Assembly: GCA_029194675.1 (NCBI GenBank)
Contig: JARFXP010000001.1
Coordinates: 496,001-560,000 of the forward strand
Direction: 5' to 3'
Length of the DNA: 64,000 bases
DNA from: Nitrospira sp.
GTDB taxonomy: Bacteria; Nitrospirota; Nitrospiria; Nitrospirales; Nitrospiraceae
In this document: one piece after another, positions 6,890 to 16,332 of the stretch
How positions within the stretch are numbered: position 1 is the stretch's first letter
Layout of the letters: every line of letters begins with the position of its first letter
Notes under the pieces: generated by a model
The model's database searches: none
The model's input: the letters and a program-made list of their open reading frames with translations, nothing else
Told to the model about the DNA's origin: nothing
Program-made: the position numbers and the translations under genes

Positions 6890-9800
6890 CTATTCAATTT
6901 CTTCACGCACATCCCGTTTGTGCAAGATCTCGTAGAGAACCGGCAATACCACGAGAATTAAGAATGCCGCCGTCAGCATCCCACCGACCACCACACGGGC
7001 CAACGGCTGTTGCGCCTGAGCACCGATCCCGGTCGCGAGGGAGGCGGGTAGGAGTCCGATCGCCGCGCCCAAGGTGGCCATCAGAATCGGGCGCATCTGT
7101 ACATCGACACCGCGTAACACGGCCTGCCGCAAGTCGAGCCCGGTCCTTCTGAACTCTTCAATGCGTGAGATCAACAACACACCGCCCAATATCGCGACTC
7201 CCAACGTCGAAATCATCCCCACCGCGGCCGAAATACTGAAATGGGTATGCGTGATCACCAACGACAGAACACCACCCACCAACGCGAAGGGAACAGCCGC
7301 CAACACCAGCAACGCATTTTTTACTGAGTCAAATGTCGTATAGAGCAGGAACAGCATGATGACGAGGCTCACGGGAACGATTGTGGTCAGCCGTTTCTGC
7401 TCCTCCTTGAGTTGATCGTACTGCCCGGCCCATTCCATGTGGTAGCCCTCTGATAGGGTGACGTGCTGCGCCAACTTCTCCTGAGCTTCTTCAATCGTAC
7501 TCTGAAGATCGCGGTCCCGCACACTGAACTTGATCGGGATATACCGGTGGTTGTTTTCGCGGTAGATGATGAAGGCTCCGGTCTGCATGGTGATGGCCGC
7601 CACCTGTTTGAGCGGAATGCGTGCCCCATCCGGCGTGCTCACCAGAATATTGCCGATGGAATCGATATCCCGACGATACTCCGGAAGAAACCTGACGACC
7701 AGATCGAACAGCTTCTCTCCTTCATACACTTGGGTTACCGCTTGACCACCGACGGCGGCCTGAACGACCGCATTCACATCGGAGACCCGCAACCCATAAC
7801 GAGCGCTCGCTTCGCGATCGACTTGAATCAGCACATTCGGTTGACCGATCAGCCGGAAGATGCCCAAGTCCTTCACGCCGAAAACCGTTTTCATCACCGA
7901 TTCGATCTCGACGGCGCTCGCATCCATGATTTTGAGATCGGACCCGAATAATTTGATCGAGTTCTCGCCCTTCACTCCGGACATCGCCTCTTCCACGTTA
8001 TCTTCGATGACCTGAGAGAAATTGAAAATAACACCGGGTATGGTTTTCAGCCGATGCTCGATTTCTTCAATCAGATCATCTTTGCTCAATCCTCGACGCC
8101 ATTCCGATTCGGGTTTAAGATTCGCCAAGAATTCCCCATTAAAAAAACTGGTAGGGTCCGTCCCATCATCCGGCCGTCCCAGCTGTGAAACGACCGTTTC
8201 CACCTCGGGCGAGTCCTTGAACATGCGACGGATGTCGTTCGTCAATCGATCGGCCTGATCGAAAGAAATATCCACCGGCATCGTGGCTCGAACCCACAGA
8301 TTCCCTTCCTCCAGAGCCGGCATGAATTCACCACCCAACGATTGCAACGCAAGAAACGCGAGCATCACCAGGCCTGTCGCAAACCCGACCACCATGATCC
8401 TATGCTCCAACGCCCATACGACAATCCTGGCATTGGCCTTGCGTAGGGCGCCGACCACGACCGTATCGGTTTCTCTGATCGACGACCGCAGGAGGAATGA
8501 ACAGAGCACGGGCGCGAGTGTAAACGCGATCAAGAGTGCGCCACACAGAGCAAACCCATACGTAATGGACATGGGTGCGAAGATCTTTCCAGGCACTCCG
8601 GTCATCGTAAAGAGCGGCACGAAAGCCACCACGATGATCGCCGTGGAAAAGACAATAGGCCTTCCGACCTGGCGAGCGGCCCGGATGATATGGTGGTGAA
8701 TCGTGAGCCCCTGTGCCTCCCGATGCGCCAACTGGAAGAAGATGCTTTCGACCATCACCAACGTTGCATCCACGATGATCCCGAAGTCGATCGCGCCCAA
8801 TGATATCAGGTTAGCTGACTGTCCGACGAACACCATCATCGTGAAGGTAAACAGCAGCGAGAGCGGGATGGTCAGCGCGACGATAAACGCCGCACGGAGG
8901 TCGCCGAGAAATACGATCAGGAGTATAAACACGAGCGCCATACCGCTGATAAGAATGTCGGTAACCGTCTTCACGGTCGTGTTGATCAAAACTGTTCGAT
9001 CGTAGAACGTCTTGATCTTGACCCCGGAGGGCAGTTTCAACCCATTCAACTCCTCAACCTTGGCCCGTACTTTATCGAGGACCGTTAAGGCCTTGTAGCC
9101 ACGCTGCTGGAGCACGACGCCTTCCACCACGTCATCTCGATCATCGATCCCTACTTTTCCAAGTCGCACGCGATGCCCTACGGTCACCGTTCCCAAGGTC
9201 TTGACGAAGATCGGAGTTCCATCTTTTTCAGCCACCATCACGTTTTCAATGTCATCGAGATCATTGATGAGGCCCAGCCCTCTAATGTTGTAGCTCTGCG
9301 CACCGATCGTCAAATAGTTGCCCCCGACATTGGCGTTGCTGTTCGCCAAAGCGGCCATGACTTGCGAAAGATTGACGCCGTAGCTGATCAGTTTCCCCGG
9401 ATCAATATCGACATGATATTCTTTCGTGATGCCGCCGAACGTCGTCACGTCGATGACACCCGGCACACGTTTGAACGCCCGCCTGACCTGCCAGTCCTGA
9501 ATAGTCTTGAGATCGGTCACACTCGTGTCCCGGCCCATCAACTCATACCGATAGATCTCGGCAATGGTCCACCAGGGAGACAGCACGGGTTGCACACCTT
9601 GAGGCAGTTGAACGGAGTTAAGCCGATTCAACACTTCCTGGCGGTCTTGAAAGAGGTCGGTGTCGAAGTCGAAGTACACCTTGACATCGCTGAGACCGAA
9701 AATCGAGAGCGACCGGATATCGATTAATCCGGGGGTCCCGTTCAAGGCGACTTCGATGGGAATGGTAATTTGCCGCTCAACCTCCTCGGCTGAATATCCA

Positions 9801-9961
9801 GGAAGTTGGGTGATCAACTCCACCATTGGAGGGGAAGGATCAGGATAGGCCACAATGTCGAGGAGATGAAATGCGTAGAGACCACCGAATACGAGCAGAA
9901 ACCCGAACGTGCAGACCAAGAACCGCTGTACCAGTGAGATCTCGACGATTCTAACGATCAT
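6890..9961 (-). CDS. HME-RND family heavy-metal efflux pump, inner-membrane subunit (CzcA/CusA type)
   Basis: About 1023 residues, the proton-driven inner-membrane trimer of a tripartite metal exporter. The order is typical: TM1 near the N terminus, a large periplasmic loop beginning PGYSAEEVERQITIPIE, a TM2-TM6 bundle with GAIDFGIIVDATLVMVES (the HME signature DFGxxxD and downstream Glu of TM4), then TM7, a second loop and the TM8-12 bundle. The variant DATLVMVES, where CzcA commonly has DGAVVMVEN, leaves metal specificity open. I start at ATG 9961 (MIVRIVEISL, like other family starts); an upstream TTG at 10000 has no ribosome site. It is third in a TolC-adaptor-pump operon. Confidence 0.92.
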   Translation of the reverse strand: MIVRIVEISLVQRFLVCTFGFLLVFGGLYAFHLLDIVAYPDPSPPMVELITQLPGYSAEEVERQITIPIEVALNGTPGLIDIRSLSIFGLSDVKVYFDFDTDLFQDRQEVLNRLNSVQLPQGVQPVLSPWWTIAEIYRYELMGRDTSVTDLKTIQDWQVRRAFKRVPGVIDVTTFGGITKEYHVDIDPGKLISYGVNLSQVMAALANSNANVGGNYLTIGAQSYNIRGLGLINDLDDIENVMVAEKDGTPIFVKTLGTVTVGHRVRLGKVGIDDRDDVVEGVVLQQRGYKALTVLDKVRAKVEELNGLKLPSGVKIKTFYDRTVLINTTVKTVTDILISGMALVFILLIVFLGDLRAAFIVALTIPLSLLFTFTMMVFVGQSANLISLGAIDFGIIVDATLVMVESIFFQLAHREAQGLTIHHHIIRAARQVGRPIVFSTAIIVVAFVPLFTMTGVPGKIFAPMSITYGFALCGALLIAFTLAPVLCSFLLRSSIRETDTVVVGALRKANARIVVWALEHRIMVVGFATGLVMLAFLALQSLGGEFMPALEEGNLWVRATMPVDISFDQADRLTNDIRRMFKDSPEVETVVSQLGRPDDGTDPTSFFNGEFLANLKPESEWRRGLSKDDLIEEIEHRLKTIPGVIFNFSQVIEDNVEEAMSGVKGENSIKLFGSDLKIMDASAVEIESVMKTVFGVKDLGIFRLIGQPNVLIQVDREASARYGLRVSDVNAVVQAAVGGQAVTQVYEGEKLFDLVVRFLPEYRRDIDSIGNILVSTPDGARIPLKQVAAITMQTGAFIIYRENNHRYIPIKFSVRDRDLQSTIEEAQEKLAQHVTLSEGYHMEWAGQYDQLKEEQKRLTTIVPVSLVIMLFLLYTTFDSVKNALLVLAAVPFALVGGVLSLVITHTHFSISAAVGMISTLGVAILGGVLLISRIEEFRRTGLDLRQAVLRGVDVQMRPILMATLGAAIGLLPASLATGIGAQAQQPLARVVVGGMLTAAFLILVVLPVLYEILHKRDVREEIE

Positions 9962-10009
9962 GAATTCATCGTACTCGGCGAAGCTGTGGAGGTAGGACAA
10001 ACTGGGTGA

Positions 10010-11179
10010 TTATGTGCCCTTGACCTGTTCCCCTTTTATCAAGACGGCGCCCTTGGTCACGATCCGCTCTCCCTGCGTCAGCCCTTCGAGGACGCGAGTC
10101 TGATTCGGCGAGATATTCGCGGTCTTCACTTCCCGCTTTACGTACCGGTTTTCTGCTTCAACGACATAGACAAACTGCTTGCCGTCGATTTCCAGTACCG
10201 CTTCACGCGGCACGGTGAGAAATGGTCCGGTACCGCTGACGTCGAGTTGCAGCCGAGCAAACATTTCCGGTTTCAGTTCGTGCGCCTCATTTTTGACGAG
10301 AGCCCGAACCTTGATCGTTCTGCTCACAGGATCGACCACGTCTCCCACCGCTATGACTTTGGCCGGAAAATCAGCGTCAGGGTACGCTTCAACTTTCACG
10401 ACAGCCGACTGGCCTTCCCGTACAAGCGCGAGGTCCCGCTCGTAGACATCGGCCACAACCTCTAGCACGTCGAGATCGGCGATAGTGAACAGCACATGGT
10501 CGGCATCTCCGGTCACCGACTGACCAGGCGTGACGGTACGTTCGACGACGACCCCGGTCAACGGACTCTTCATCTCGAATCGTGACGTGATCCGTTGCTG
10601 ATCCAGCGGCTTACTCAACTCTTGCGGCGCAACCCTCAGCGAAAGCAATCGTTCTTTCGCACGGCGAAACTCCGCTCGAGCCTTGACCAATTCATTTTCG
10701 GCCAGTTTCAAATCTTTCAGCGAAAGCGCCTTGTCCTCATAGAGATCCTTGGCTAATTCATACGCTCTCGTGGCATATTGCAGATCAGAGACTTCCTTTA
10801 CATATTCCGAATATGCCTGGGCGATATCCGGACTATCCACGATGAGTAAAATATCCCCGGCTTTTACCCTCCCCCCCAGACGGGCTCGCACTTCCACAAC
10901 ACGCCCCTGTAAAGGGGAGGAAATCCGCGAGTACCGGTCCTCGCCATAGGCGATCTTACCCGAGAGGGTTAAGCCTTGCCGAGATGGACCAAGTTCGACG
11001 ATCATCGTCTCGACATGCGACAGAGTCTCGTTCTTGATAGGCTGGTGTGTCGCCGCATCGAGCCTTGGAGGCTGGTCGCTTTGACCGCATGTGGAGAGCA
11101 AGAAGTGGATCAAGGTCAAGGTGAGGACCAAGGAAAGATTGGGGAAACACTTGCAGGAATACCTCTGAAAGACGTTCAT
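10010..11179 (-). CDS. RND efflux periplasmic adaptor lipoprotein (CzcB/CusB type)
   Basis: 389 residues. The N terminus is a lipoprotein signal (LTLTLIHFLLSTC, lipobox Cys in LSTC), so the adaptor is anchored to a membrane by lipid. Then follow a barrel-sandwich segment (ISSPLQGRVVEVRARLGGRV), a helical hairpin (about 140-200), the second half of the lipoyl-like domain (MKSPLTGVVVERTVTPGQSV) and beta-barrel/membrane-proximal domains ending at KGAVLIKGEQVKGT. It bridges the pump and the outer-membrane factor. ATG 11179 fits the signal peptide; a GTG at 11248 would extend into the upstream gene. No His-rich or Met-rich metal site stands out. Confidence 0.9.
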   Translation of the reverse strand: MNVFQRYSCKCFPNLSLVLTLTLIHFLLSTCGQSDQPPRLDAATHQPIKNETLSHVETMIVELGPSRQGLTLSGKIAYGEDRYSRISSPLQGRVVEVRARLGGRVKAGDILLIVDSPDIAQAYSEYVKEVSDLQYATRAYELAKDLYEDKALSLKDLKLAENELVKARAEFRRAKERLLSLRVAPQELSKPLDQQRITSRFEMKSPLTGVVVERTVTPGQSVTGDADHVLFTIADLDVLEVVADVYERDLALVREGQSAVVKVEAYPDADFPAKVIAVGDVVDPVSRTIKVRALVKNEAHELKPEMFARLQLDVSGTGPFLTVPREAVLEIDGKQFVYVVEAENRYVKREVKTANISPNQTRVLEGLTQGERIVTKGAVLIKGEQVKGT

Positions 11180-11219
11180 CTGTGAATCTGAGCCCTCAAC
11201 CCGATCCTTGTCGGCTACC

Positions 11220-12545
11220 TCAGGATGCAATGTCCTGTCCGACGGCACTCTCCAGTTGAATCACATTCCGTTGGTAATTGAACAAGGCCTCAATATAGTT
11301 TTGCTGGATCGTCCTCGACGTCCTCGCCGCATCGAGCAAATCAAGCAGAGTGACTCCACCCCGTTCATAGGCTCGCTCCACGATCGCAATCGCCGACCGC
11401 GCATCATCAAGCACCCCTTCCAGGAACGCTTCGACCAATCGACGACTTTCGATTAAGTTGCGATAGGCGACATCCACTTGATTCTCGACTTGGTTCAGCG
11501 TCTTGTCGAGGTCCGCCCCCGCAACCTGCATCGCGACTTCCGCCTGCATGATACCGCCTTGATTGCGATTGAACAACGGCAGCGGCACACCAAGACTGAA
11601 GGCCATCTGATTAGGGTTGTCAGGTCCTTGCGAGCCTTGGGTGCCATAACCCGCCCCGATGGTGACATCGGGAATCCGGTACGCTTTGGCGAGCTTCAGT
11701 TCGGCCGCGCGCTGTGAGAGCGTCATTCGCTTTGTACGAACATCGGGTCGCGTGTCGATAGCCGCGGCACGGAGCTTGGCGATGTCGGGATCCAACCGTT
11801 TGTAGTTCAGCTCGGTTGTGAGTTCCATCTCACTCGCCGGGGATACTCGTAACAATTGCCGAAGGTCCGATCGGGCCGACTGCGCTTCTTGAATGGCCTG
11901 AATCACTTGCGAGTGAAAATCGATAAACTGGAGCCGGATACGGATCAAGTCGACCTCGGCAATATATCCCTTCTTGAAGCGAATCGTATTGACATCGAGA
12001 ATACGCGAAAACCGGTCCCTATTTTCTTCCGCCAAAACCAGCCGTCTCCGCGCTAATTGAACGCGATAATAGGCGTCCTTGAGGGCGAAGCTGAGTTGCC
12101 GAACTGCGTCTTCGAAAGCGGCCTCGGCAGAGTGGAGTCCGAAGTCGGCGCTTTCGATCCGATAACCCCGTTTGCCCGCCAATTCGAACAGCTGTTGAAT
12201 TTGCGAAGTTATCTGTCCGCTGCTACCCAGTGTGCGTCCCTGAACCGGGGAACTGACCAGCCCCATAGAGGCAACCGGGTTCGGGAACAATCGGGCGGTA
12301 ATCTGCTGTCCCTTGCTGAACTCAATCCCGTATTTCGCGATCAGCAGATCGAGGTTCTGACGTAAAAAGAGCCCGATCGCCTCTTCGAGGCTCAATCGTA
12401 GAGCCGGTGCCGACGCTGGGAAGACTCGTGCAGCCGGACCTGGACCGACACTCGTCGACTGCGCCGCTGAGAGGGATTCCCCGGTAACGATACCGCTGCT
12501 CGCCATCGCGAGGCAGAAAAAAGTACTACACAGTCGTTGAAGCAT
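11220..12545 (-). CDS. TolC-family outer-membrane efflux protein
   Basis: 441 residues with a Sec signal (CLAMASSGIVTG, cleavage near SAA-QS) and two repeats of the outer-membrane-factor fold: LSLEEAIGLFLRQNLDLL opens the first and RTKRMTLSQRAAELKLAKAY the second; the GAGYGTQGSQG and LPLFNRNQGGI segments are typical CzcC/CusC features. It forms the outer-membrane and periplasmic tunnel of the pump. It is the first gene of the operon; GGGAGA stands immediately before ATG 12545, and a perfect palindrome lies 18-36 bases upstream of the start codon. It stops 40 bases before the adaptor ATG chosen here. Confidence 0.92.
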   Translation of the reverse strand: MLQRLCSTFFCLAMASSGIVTGESLSAAQSTSVGPGPAARVFPASAPALRLSLEEAIGLFLRQNLDLLIAKYGIEFSKGQQITARLFPNPVASMGLVSSPVQGRTLGSSGQITSQIQQLFELAGKRGYRIESADFGLHSAEAAFEDAVRQLSFALKDAYYRVQLARRRLVLAEENRDRFSRILDVNTIRFKKGYIAEVDLIRIRLQFIDFHSQVIQAIQEAQSARSDLRQLLRVSPASEMELTTELNYKRLDPDIAKLRAAAIDTRPDVRTKRMTLSQRAAELKLAKAYRIPDVTIGAGYGTQGSQGPDNPNQMAFSLGVPLPLFNRNQGGIMQAEVAMQVAGADLDKTLNQVENQVDVAYRNLIESRRLVEAFLEGVLDDARSAIAIVERAYERGGVTLLDLLDAARTSRTIQQNYIEALFNYQRNVIQLESAVGQDIAS

Positions 12546-12562
12546 TCTCCCAGCACGCCATT

Positions 12563-12581
12563 ACACCGCATAATGCGGTGT
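12563..12581. promoter_or_regulatory. Perfect 9-bp palindrome upstream of efflux operon (candidate operator)
   Basis: The sequence acaccgcat-a-atgcggtgt is a perfect dyad with a one-base centre, placed just upstream of the TolC-family start and downstream of the best promoter match. That position suits a repressor operator in the 5' leader. No regulator gene is adjacent, so the protein that binds it is unknown. A hairpin role is unlikely because there is no loop. Confidence 0.5.
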
Positions 12582-12624
12582 CTATGCAAAGACGTACCTT
12601 CTCCGTCCGTAAAAAGGGCAGCAA

Positions 12625-12655
12625 ATTATACTCGATGCGCTCGTGGATAGGGCAA
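12625..12655 (-). promoter_or_regulatory. Possible sigma-70-type promoter of the efflux operon
   Basis: On the minus strand TTGCCC (12655-12650) and a perfect TATAAT (12630-12625) are separated by 19 bases, slightly wider than ideal. It is oriented towards the TolC-family gene, with the palindrome between it and the start codon. Only the -10 hexamer is strong, so this is a tentative call. The remaining 12582-12738 spacer shows nothing else I can support. Confidence 0.35.
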
Positions 12656-12738
12656 GGAAAGAGGTTCTCAGAAATCCTGATTTGCACGAGGTTGAGAATG
12701 TAGAGCAGCGAAGTAGCCGGCAGGGCGTAGTTCTTCAA

Positions 12739-13038
12739 TCAACGTTCTCTGGAAGCGTCTACCTCCCGCAAATGTTTCCTCACCCGAACTTTCTCGTGAT
12801 GTTTACGGAGCAACTGTCGACGGATAATGTCGCTGTTTTCTGCGACGATCCTGACCAGCCGGTCCATATCCTCAGCATGATCCCGAACGAGTTCGGACAG
12901 TTTTTGCATCTGCCCTTCCAACCTCTCCAGACGCCCTGTCACGTCGTTCAAGGGACTGGCGGAGAGCTTCACCGGAAGCTTCGTCGCTCGCCTGTTGGTG
13001 CTCCGAAGTAGCCCGGTGACAACGACATCTCGCTTCAT
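12739..13038 (-). CDS. Small basic coiled-coil protein, unknown function
   Basis: 99 residues. After a basic N terminus (RSTNRRATKLPVK) there is a long amphipathic helix with heptad spacing (LERLEGQMQKLSELVRDHAEDMDRL), then a strongly basic tail rich in Arg, Lys and His. No membrane segment or known domain is seen. It is transcribed divergently from glgC with about 135 bases between the two starts. The coiled coil plus basic tail could bind nucleic acid or a partner, but this is only inference. Confidence 0.6.
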   Translation of the reverse strand: MKRDVVVTGLLRSTNRRATKLPVKLSASPLNDVTGRLERLEGQMQKLSELVRDHAEDMDRLVRIVAENSDIIRRQLLRKHHEKVRVRKHLREVDASRER

Positions 13039-13174
13039 GCTGACTCCTTTACCTCAGACTCTTTTCAACCCGCCGACCAGGACCAAATCCGACCCTAGTA
13101 TTATCCGCATGAAACGGGAAGTCAACGATTCCGCTTCCTTTCTATTTCCTACGGGTCCTGCTACAATTCGGCGC

Positions 13175-14413
13175 GTGAAGAACATTTTCACCATGGTCTT
13201 GGCCGGCGGCAAAGGCGAGCGACTCTTTCCGCTGACGGACCAACGCGCGAAACCGGCAGTTCCCTTCGGCGGGAAGTATCGTATCATCGATTTTACCCTG
13301 AGCAATTGCCTGAACTCAGGACTCCGTAGGATCGTCGTGCTCATCCAATATAAGTCGCACTCCCTCGATCGCCACATCCGGAGCGGCTGGAATGTTCTCA
13401 ACGCTGAACTCGGCGAATATATCGCCTCCGTCCCTCCTCAACAGCGCATCAACGAAGATTGGTATCGTGGCACCGCCGACGCCGTGTATCAGAACCTGTT
13501 CTTGATCGACGACGAACAGTCGGAGTTCCTGCTGATCCTCGCCGGCGATCACGTGTACAAGATGAACTATGCGGAGATGTACCACTGGCTCATCGCCAAA
13601 GGCGCGGATGCGGTCGTCGGCGCCATCGACATTCCCGTCCAGGAAGCCACTCGCTTCGGAGTCATCGCGGTGGACGAAGACTACCGGATTACTCGCTTCG
13701 ATGAAAAACCGGCGCATCCCATTTCACTACCCAATGACCCCGCCCATGCCTTCGGGTCGATGGGCATCTACTTATTCCGTACAAAGGCGATCCGGGAACA
13801 TCTGATCGCCGATGCACGAGAAGACAGTGCTCATGACTTCGGAAAAAACATCATCCCGCGGATGATCAAGCAAGGGCGTGTCTATGCGTTCAAATTTCAA
13901 GACGCGAATAGAAAGGCTGTCCAGTATTGGCGCGACATCGGGACGCTCGATGCCTATTGGGAAGCGAATATGGACCTGGTGGCCGTTGACCCACAATTCA
14001 ACTTCTACGACTCCGAGTGGCCGATTCGCACCTACCAAGGCCAGTTCCCCCCGGCTAAGTTCGTCTTCGCGCAGGACTATCAAGGAGGCCGGATGGGCGT
14101 CGCTCTCGACTCGATCGTCTGCGGCGGCTGCATCGTCTCGGGAGCTCGCGTGCAGAACTCCGTGCTTTCCCCGAACGTGCGCGTCCAGGATCATGCCGAC
14201 GTCCGGGAATCCATTCTCATGGAAAACGTGACGATCGGGGAACATAGCCGCATCAGGCGCGCCATCATCGATAAGGATGTGACGATCCCTCCTCATACTG
14301 AAATCGGCTACAACCCAGAGGCCGATGTGCAACGGTTCACGGTCACCGACTCGGGGCTCGTCGTGATCTCAAAGGGAATGAAACTGCATGCCGCCGTCGA
14401 TCCATCCGGTTGA
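13175..14413 (+). CDS. glgC: Glucose-1-phosphate adenylyltransferase (ADP-glucose pyrophosphorylase)
   Basis: 412 residues; makes ADP-glucose from glucose-1-phosphate and ATP for glycogen synthesis in the cytosol. The N-terminal nucleotidyltransferase domain has the pyrophosphorylase loop [28 protein letters not shown], the WYRGTADAV motif and the [10 protein letters not shown] segment; the C-terminal third has hexapeptide beta-helix repeats ([20 protein letters not shown]). The GTG at 13175 gives the normal family start ([12 protein letters not shown]); longer in-frame ATGs add non-conserved residues. The 3' end overlaps the next gene by 26 bases, so the two are almost certainly co-transcribed. 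Confidence 0.95.
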   Translation: MKNIFTMVLAGGKGERLFPLTDQRAKPAVPFGGKYRIIDFTLSNCLNSGLRRIVVLIQYKSHSLDRHIRSGWNVLNAELGEYIASVPPQQRINEDWYRGTADAVYQNLFLIDDEQSEFLLILAGDHVYKMNYAEMYHWLIAKGADAVVGAIDIPVQEATRFGVIAVDEDYRITRFDEKPAHPISLPNDPAHAFGSMGIYLFRTKAIREHLIADAREDSAHDFGKNIIPRMIKQGRVYAFKFQDANRKAVQYWRDIGTLDAYWEANMDLVAVDPQFNFYDSEWPIRTYQGQFPPAKFVFAQDYQGGRMGVALDSIVCGGCIVSGARVQNSVLSPNVRVQDHADVRESILMENVTIGEHSRIRRAIIDKDVTIPPHTEIGYNPEADVQRFTVTDSGLVVISKGMKLHAAVDPSG

Positions 14414-16247
14414 TCTCATCACTGCGCTCCGTCACAAACATCTCACGCCGGCCATCGTGTTTCTCACCTCACGCCGGGCCTGCGACGAGGCCATGGAGAC
14501 CTTTGACCATGCCGATCTCGTACTCCCTCCGGCACGACAAGCAGCGATCGCCGCCGCACTTGAACGGATCACGGTTCAGCACCCCAGCATTGCCGAGCAC
14601 CCGTTGATTCCTATCGTGCGACGGATCGGGATTGCCGCCCATCATGCCGGACATCTACCTTCTTGGAAAATCGCGATCGAGGAGCTGATGCGACAAGGTC
14701 ATCTCGATGCGGTATTTGCAACGACAACCTTAGCGGCGGGCGTCGATTTTCCAGCCCGCACGGTCGTGATTACCCAATCGAGCATCCGCAAGTCCCGTGA
14801 CTTCACCGACCTGACCATCGGCGAAGTCCAGCAAATCGCCGGACGTGCCGGCCGCCGCGGAAAAGATCACGTGGGGTTTGCGATCGTGACTCCTTCTCCT
14901 TATATCGATCTGGCGGTTCTGACCAAAGGGTTGACCGGACAGCCGGAAGCCATCAACAGCCAGTTTACAATCAGCTACCCGATGGTCTTGAACCTCTTGA
15001 AGGCTCATCCGCATGAGCAGATTCAAGGAATCTTGGCCAAGAGTTTCGCTCAATTCCAGCTGAATCAGCGCGCTGAACTCCTCGAGCAAAAACTAGACGC
15101 ACTCCATGTGCAGATGGAACCGTTCGGTCCTCGCGTCTGTACGGACTGGATCACCCAATGGCACACCTTCGACCATGCGCGAAGACACCGTCACACGCGA
15201 CATCAGACGCACCGATCGGAATCGCCGGAGATTTCGGCCCGGCTGCCGTTCCTGACGCCGGGGCGTGTCGTAGGGCTCGGCAGAGGCCGCGGGATTGTGC
15301 TCCGGCAATATCGGAGTAAGGGCCAAAAGAATTCCATGCTCACCCTTCTACGACCGGACAGCGCCGTCACCGAATGTCCTGTCACCGGCGTGAAAGAAGT
15401 CTACGATCGCACGTACGACTGCGCGGAGACGCCGACCTATCCCTGGTGTTCTACTGACACGTTCGATCGACTCAGCCATCAATTAGAAGAACTGCCGTCG
15501 CAGGTGCCCGTGCTTCCGATACTCGTATCTCTCGGCATCGAACCACTGCCTGATGCCATCGTCCAATCGTTGGGTGACTTCCCCTGCCCAACTTGTCCTT
15601 CGCGACCGGCCTGCCAGAAGGACTTCTCGACGGCATCGCGACTTCGTCAGGAACAACAGCGCCATACGAAATCCATACAAGCGCTGCGGACCAGTTTGTG
15701 GCACCGCTTTCAAGAGCGCGTAGAAGTGCTGCAGAAATTCGGGTATCTCACCCCGGCGACACAATTAACGATCGACGGAGAATGGGCAAGGCTGATCCGC
15801 ATCGATCATTCGCTCCTGATTACCGAACTGATCCGCGCCGAAGCCTTTACCGGAGCAGACCCGTCCCTCCTCGCCGGCATCTTGGCCAGTTTGGCACACG
15901 ATGATGATCGTCCCGGGGCATTTCCACGCATCAGTCCTGGGCTGAGTTCCCTTCTCGGACAAGTTCGAAAATTGGCGGAGAGTTTATCTCCCTACGAAGA
16001 TCCTCCCCTCCTACGCGCCGATGTGGCGGCGTTGGTTGAGCGCTGGGTCAGCGATCCCGCCCTCACATGGATCGGACTCTGTCGACTGACCACGATGGCG
16101 GAAGGCGATATCTACCGATTACTGGCTAGAACCTTGGAGTTTCTGTCGCAGGTGCAGGCCTTAAAATCTACGCATCCTGGTCTCGCTGAATCCGCTTCGC
16201 AAGCGATCACGTTGATCCGACGCGGAGTGTTGGAGGAATTGCCGTGA
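14388..16247 (+). CDS. Ski2-like helicase, RecA2 and C-terminal half (split, permuted gene 1)
   Basis: 619 residues beginning directly in the second RecA-like domain of a Ski2/Mtr4/HelY-type RNA helicase. It has motif IV-like AIVFLTSRRACDEA, motif V ATTTLAAGVDFPARTVVI and motif VI QQIAGRAGRRG, but no Walker A or DExH box. Then follow a winged-helix-like region, a small beta segment (GRVVGLGRGRGIVLRQY), a Cys cluster CPTCPSRPAC and a DSHCT-like C-terminal domain (WARLIRIDHSLLITELIRAE). On its own it cannot hydrolyse ATP. The missing RecA1 half is encoded by the next gene. The ATG lies inside the end of glgC in another frame, and the first residues ([13 protein letters not shown]) read like the natural junction between helicase halves. 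Confidence 0.88.
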   Translation: MPPSIHPVDLITALRHKHLTPAIVFLTSRRACDEAMETFDHADLVLPPARQAAIAAALERITVQHPSIAEHPLIPIVRRIGIAAHHAGHLPSWKIAIEELMRQGHLDAVFATTTLAAGVDFPARTVVITQSSIRKSRDFTDLTIGEVQQIAGRAGRRGKDHVGFAIVTPSPYIDLAVLTKGLTGQPEAINSQFTISYPMVLNLLKAHPHEQIQGILAKSFAQFQLNQRAELLEQKLDALHVQMEPFGPRVCTDWITQWHTFDHARRHRHTRHQTHRSESPEISARLPFLTPGRVVGLGRGRGIVLRQYRSKGQKNSMLTLLRPDSAVTECPVTGVKEVYDRTYDCAETPTYPWCSTDTFDRLSHQLEELPSQVPVLPILVSLGIEPLPDAIVQSLGDFPCPTCPSRPACQKDFSTASRLRQEQQRHTKSIQALRTSLWHRFQERVEVLQKFGYLTPATQLTIDGEWARLIRIDHSLLITELIRAEAFTGADPSLLAGILASLAHDDDRPGAFPRISPGLSSLLGQVRKLAESLSPYEDPPLLRADVAALVERWVSDPALTWIGLCRLTTMAEGDIYRLLARTLEFLSQVQALKSTHPGLAESASQAITLIRRGVLEELP

Positions 16248-16294
16248 GCAATGTGGGACTGAGGGCCAAGGCTTCACGACTGAGGTGGCCTGCG

Positions 16295-16322
16295 ACTCAG
16301 TCCTCAGCACTCAGTCCTCAGC
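16295..16322 (+). repeat. Short exact tandem repeat between the two helicase halves
   Basis: Two exact 14-base copies of actcagtcctcagc lie head to tail in the short spacer between the helicase genes, followed by the start of a third. They could be a scar of the rearrangement that reversed the gene order, or a simple slippage repeat. An upstream ATG at 16285 would translate the repeat and is therefore less likely as the start of the next gene. Confidence 0.6.
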
Positions 16323-16332
16323 ACTTCAACTC

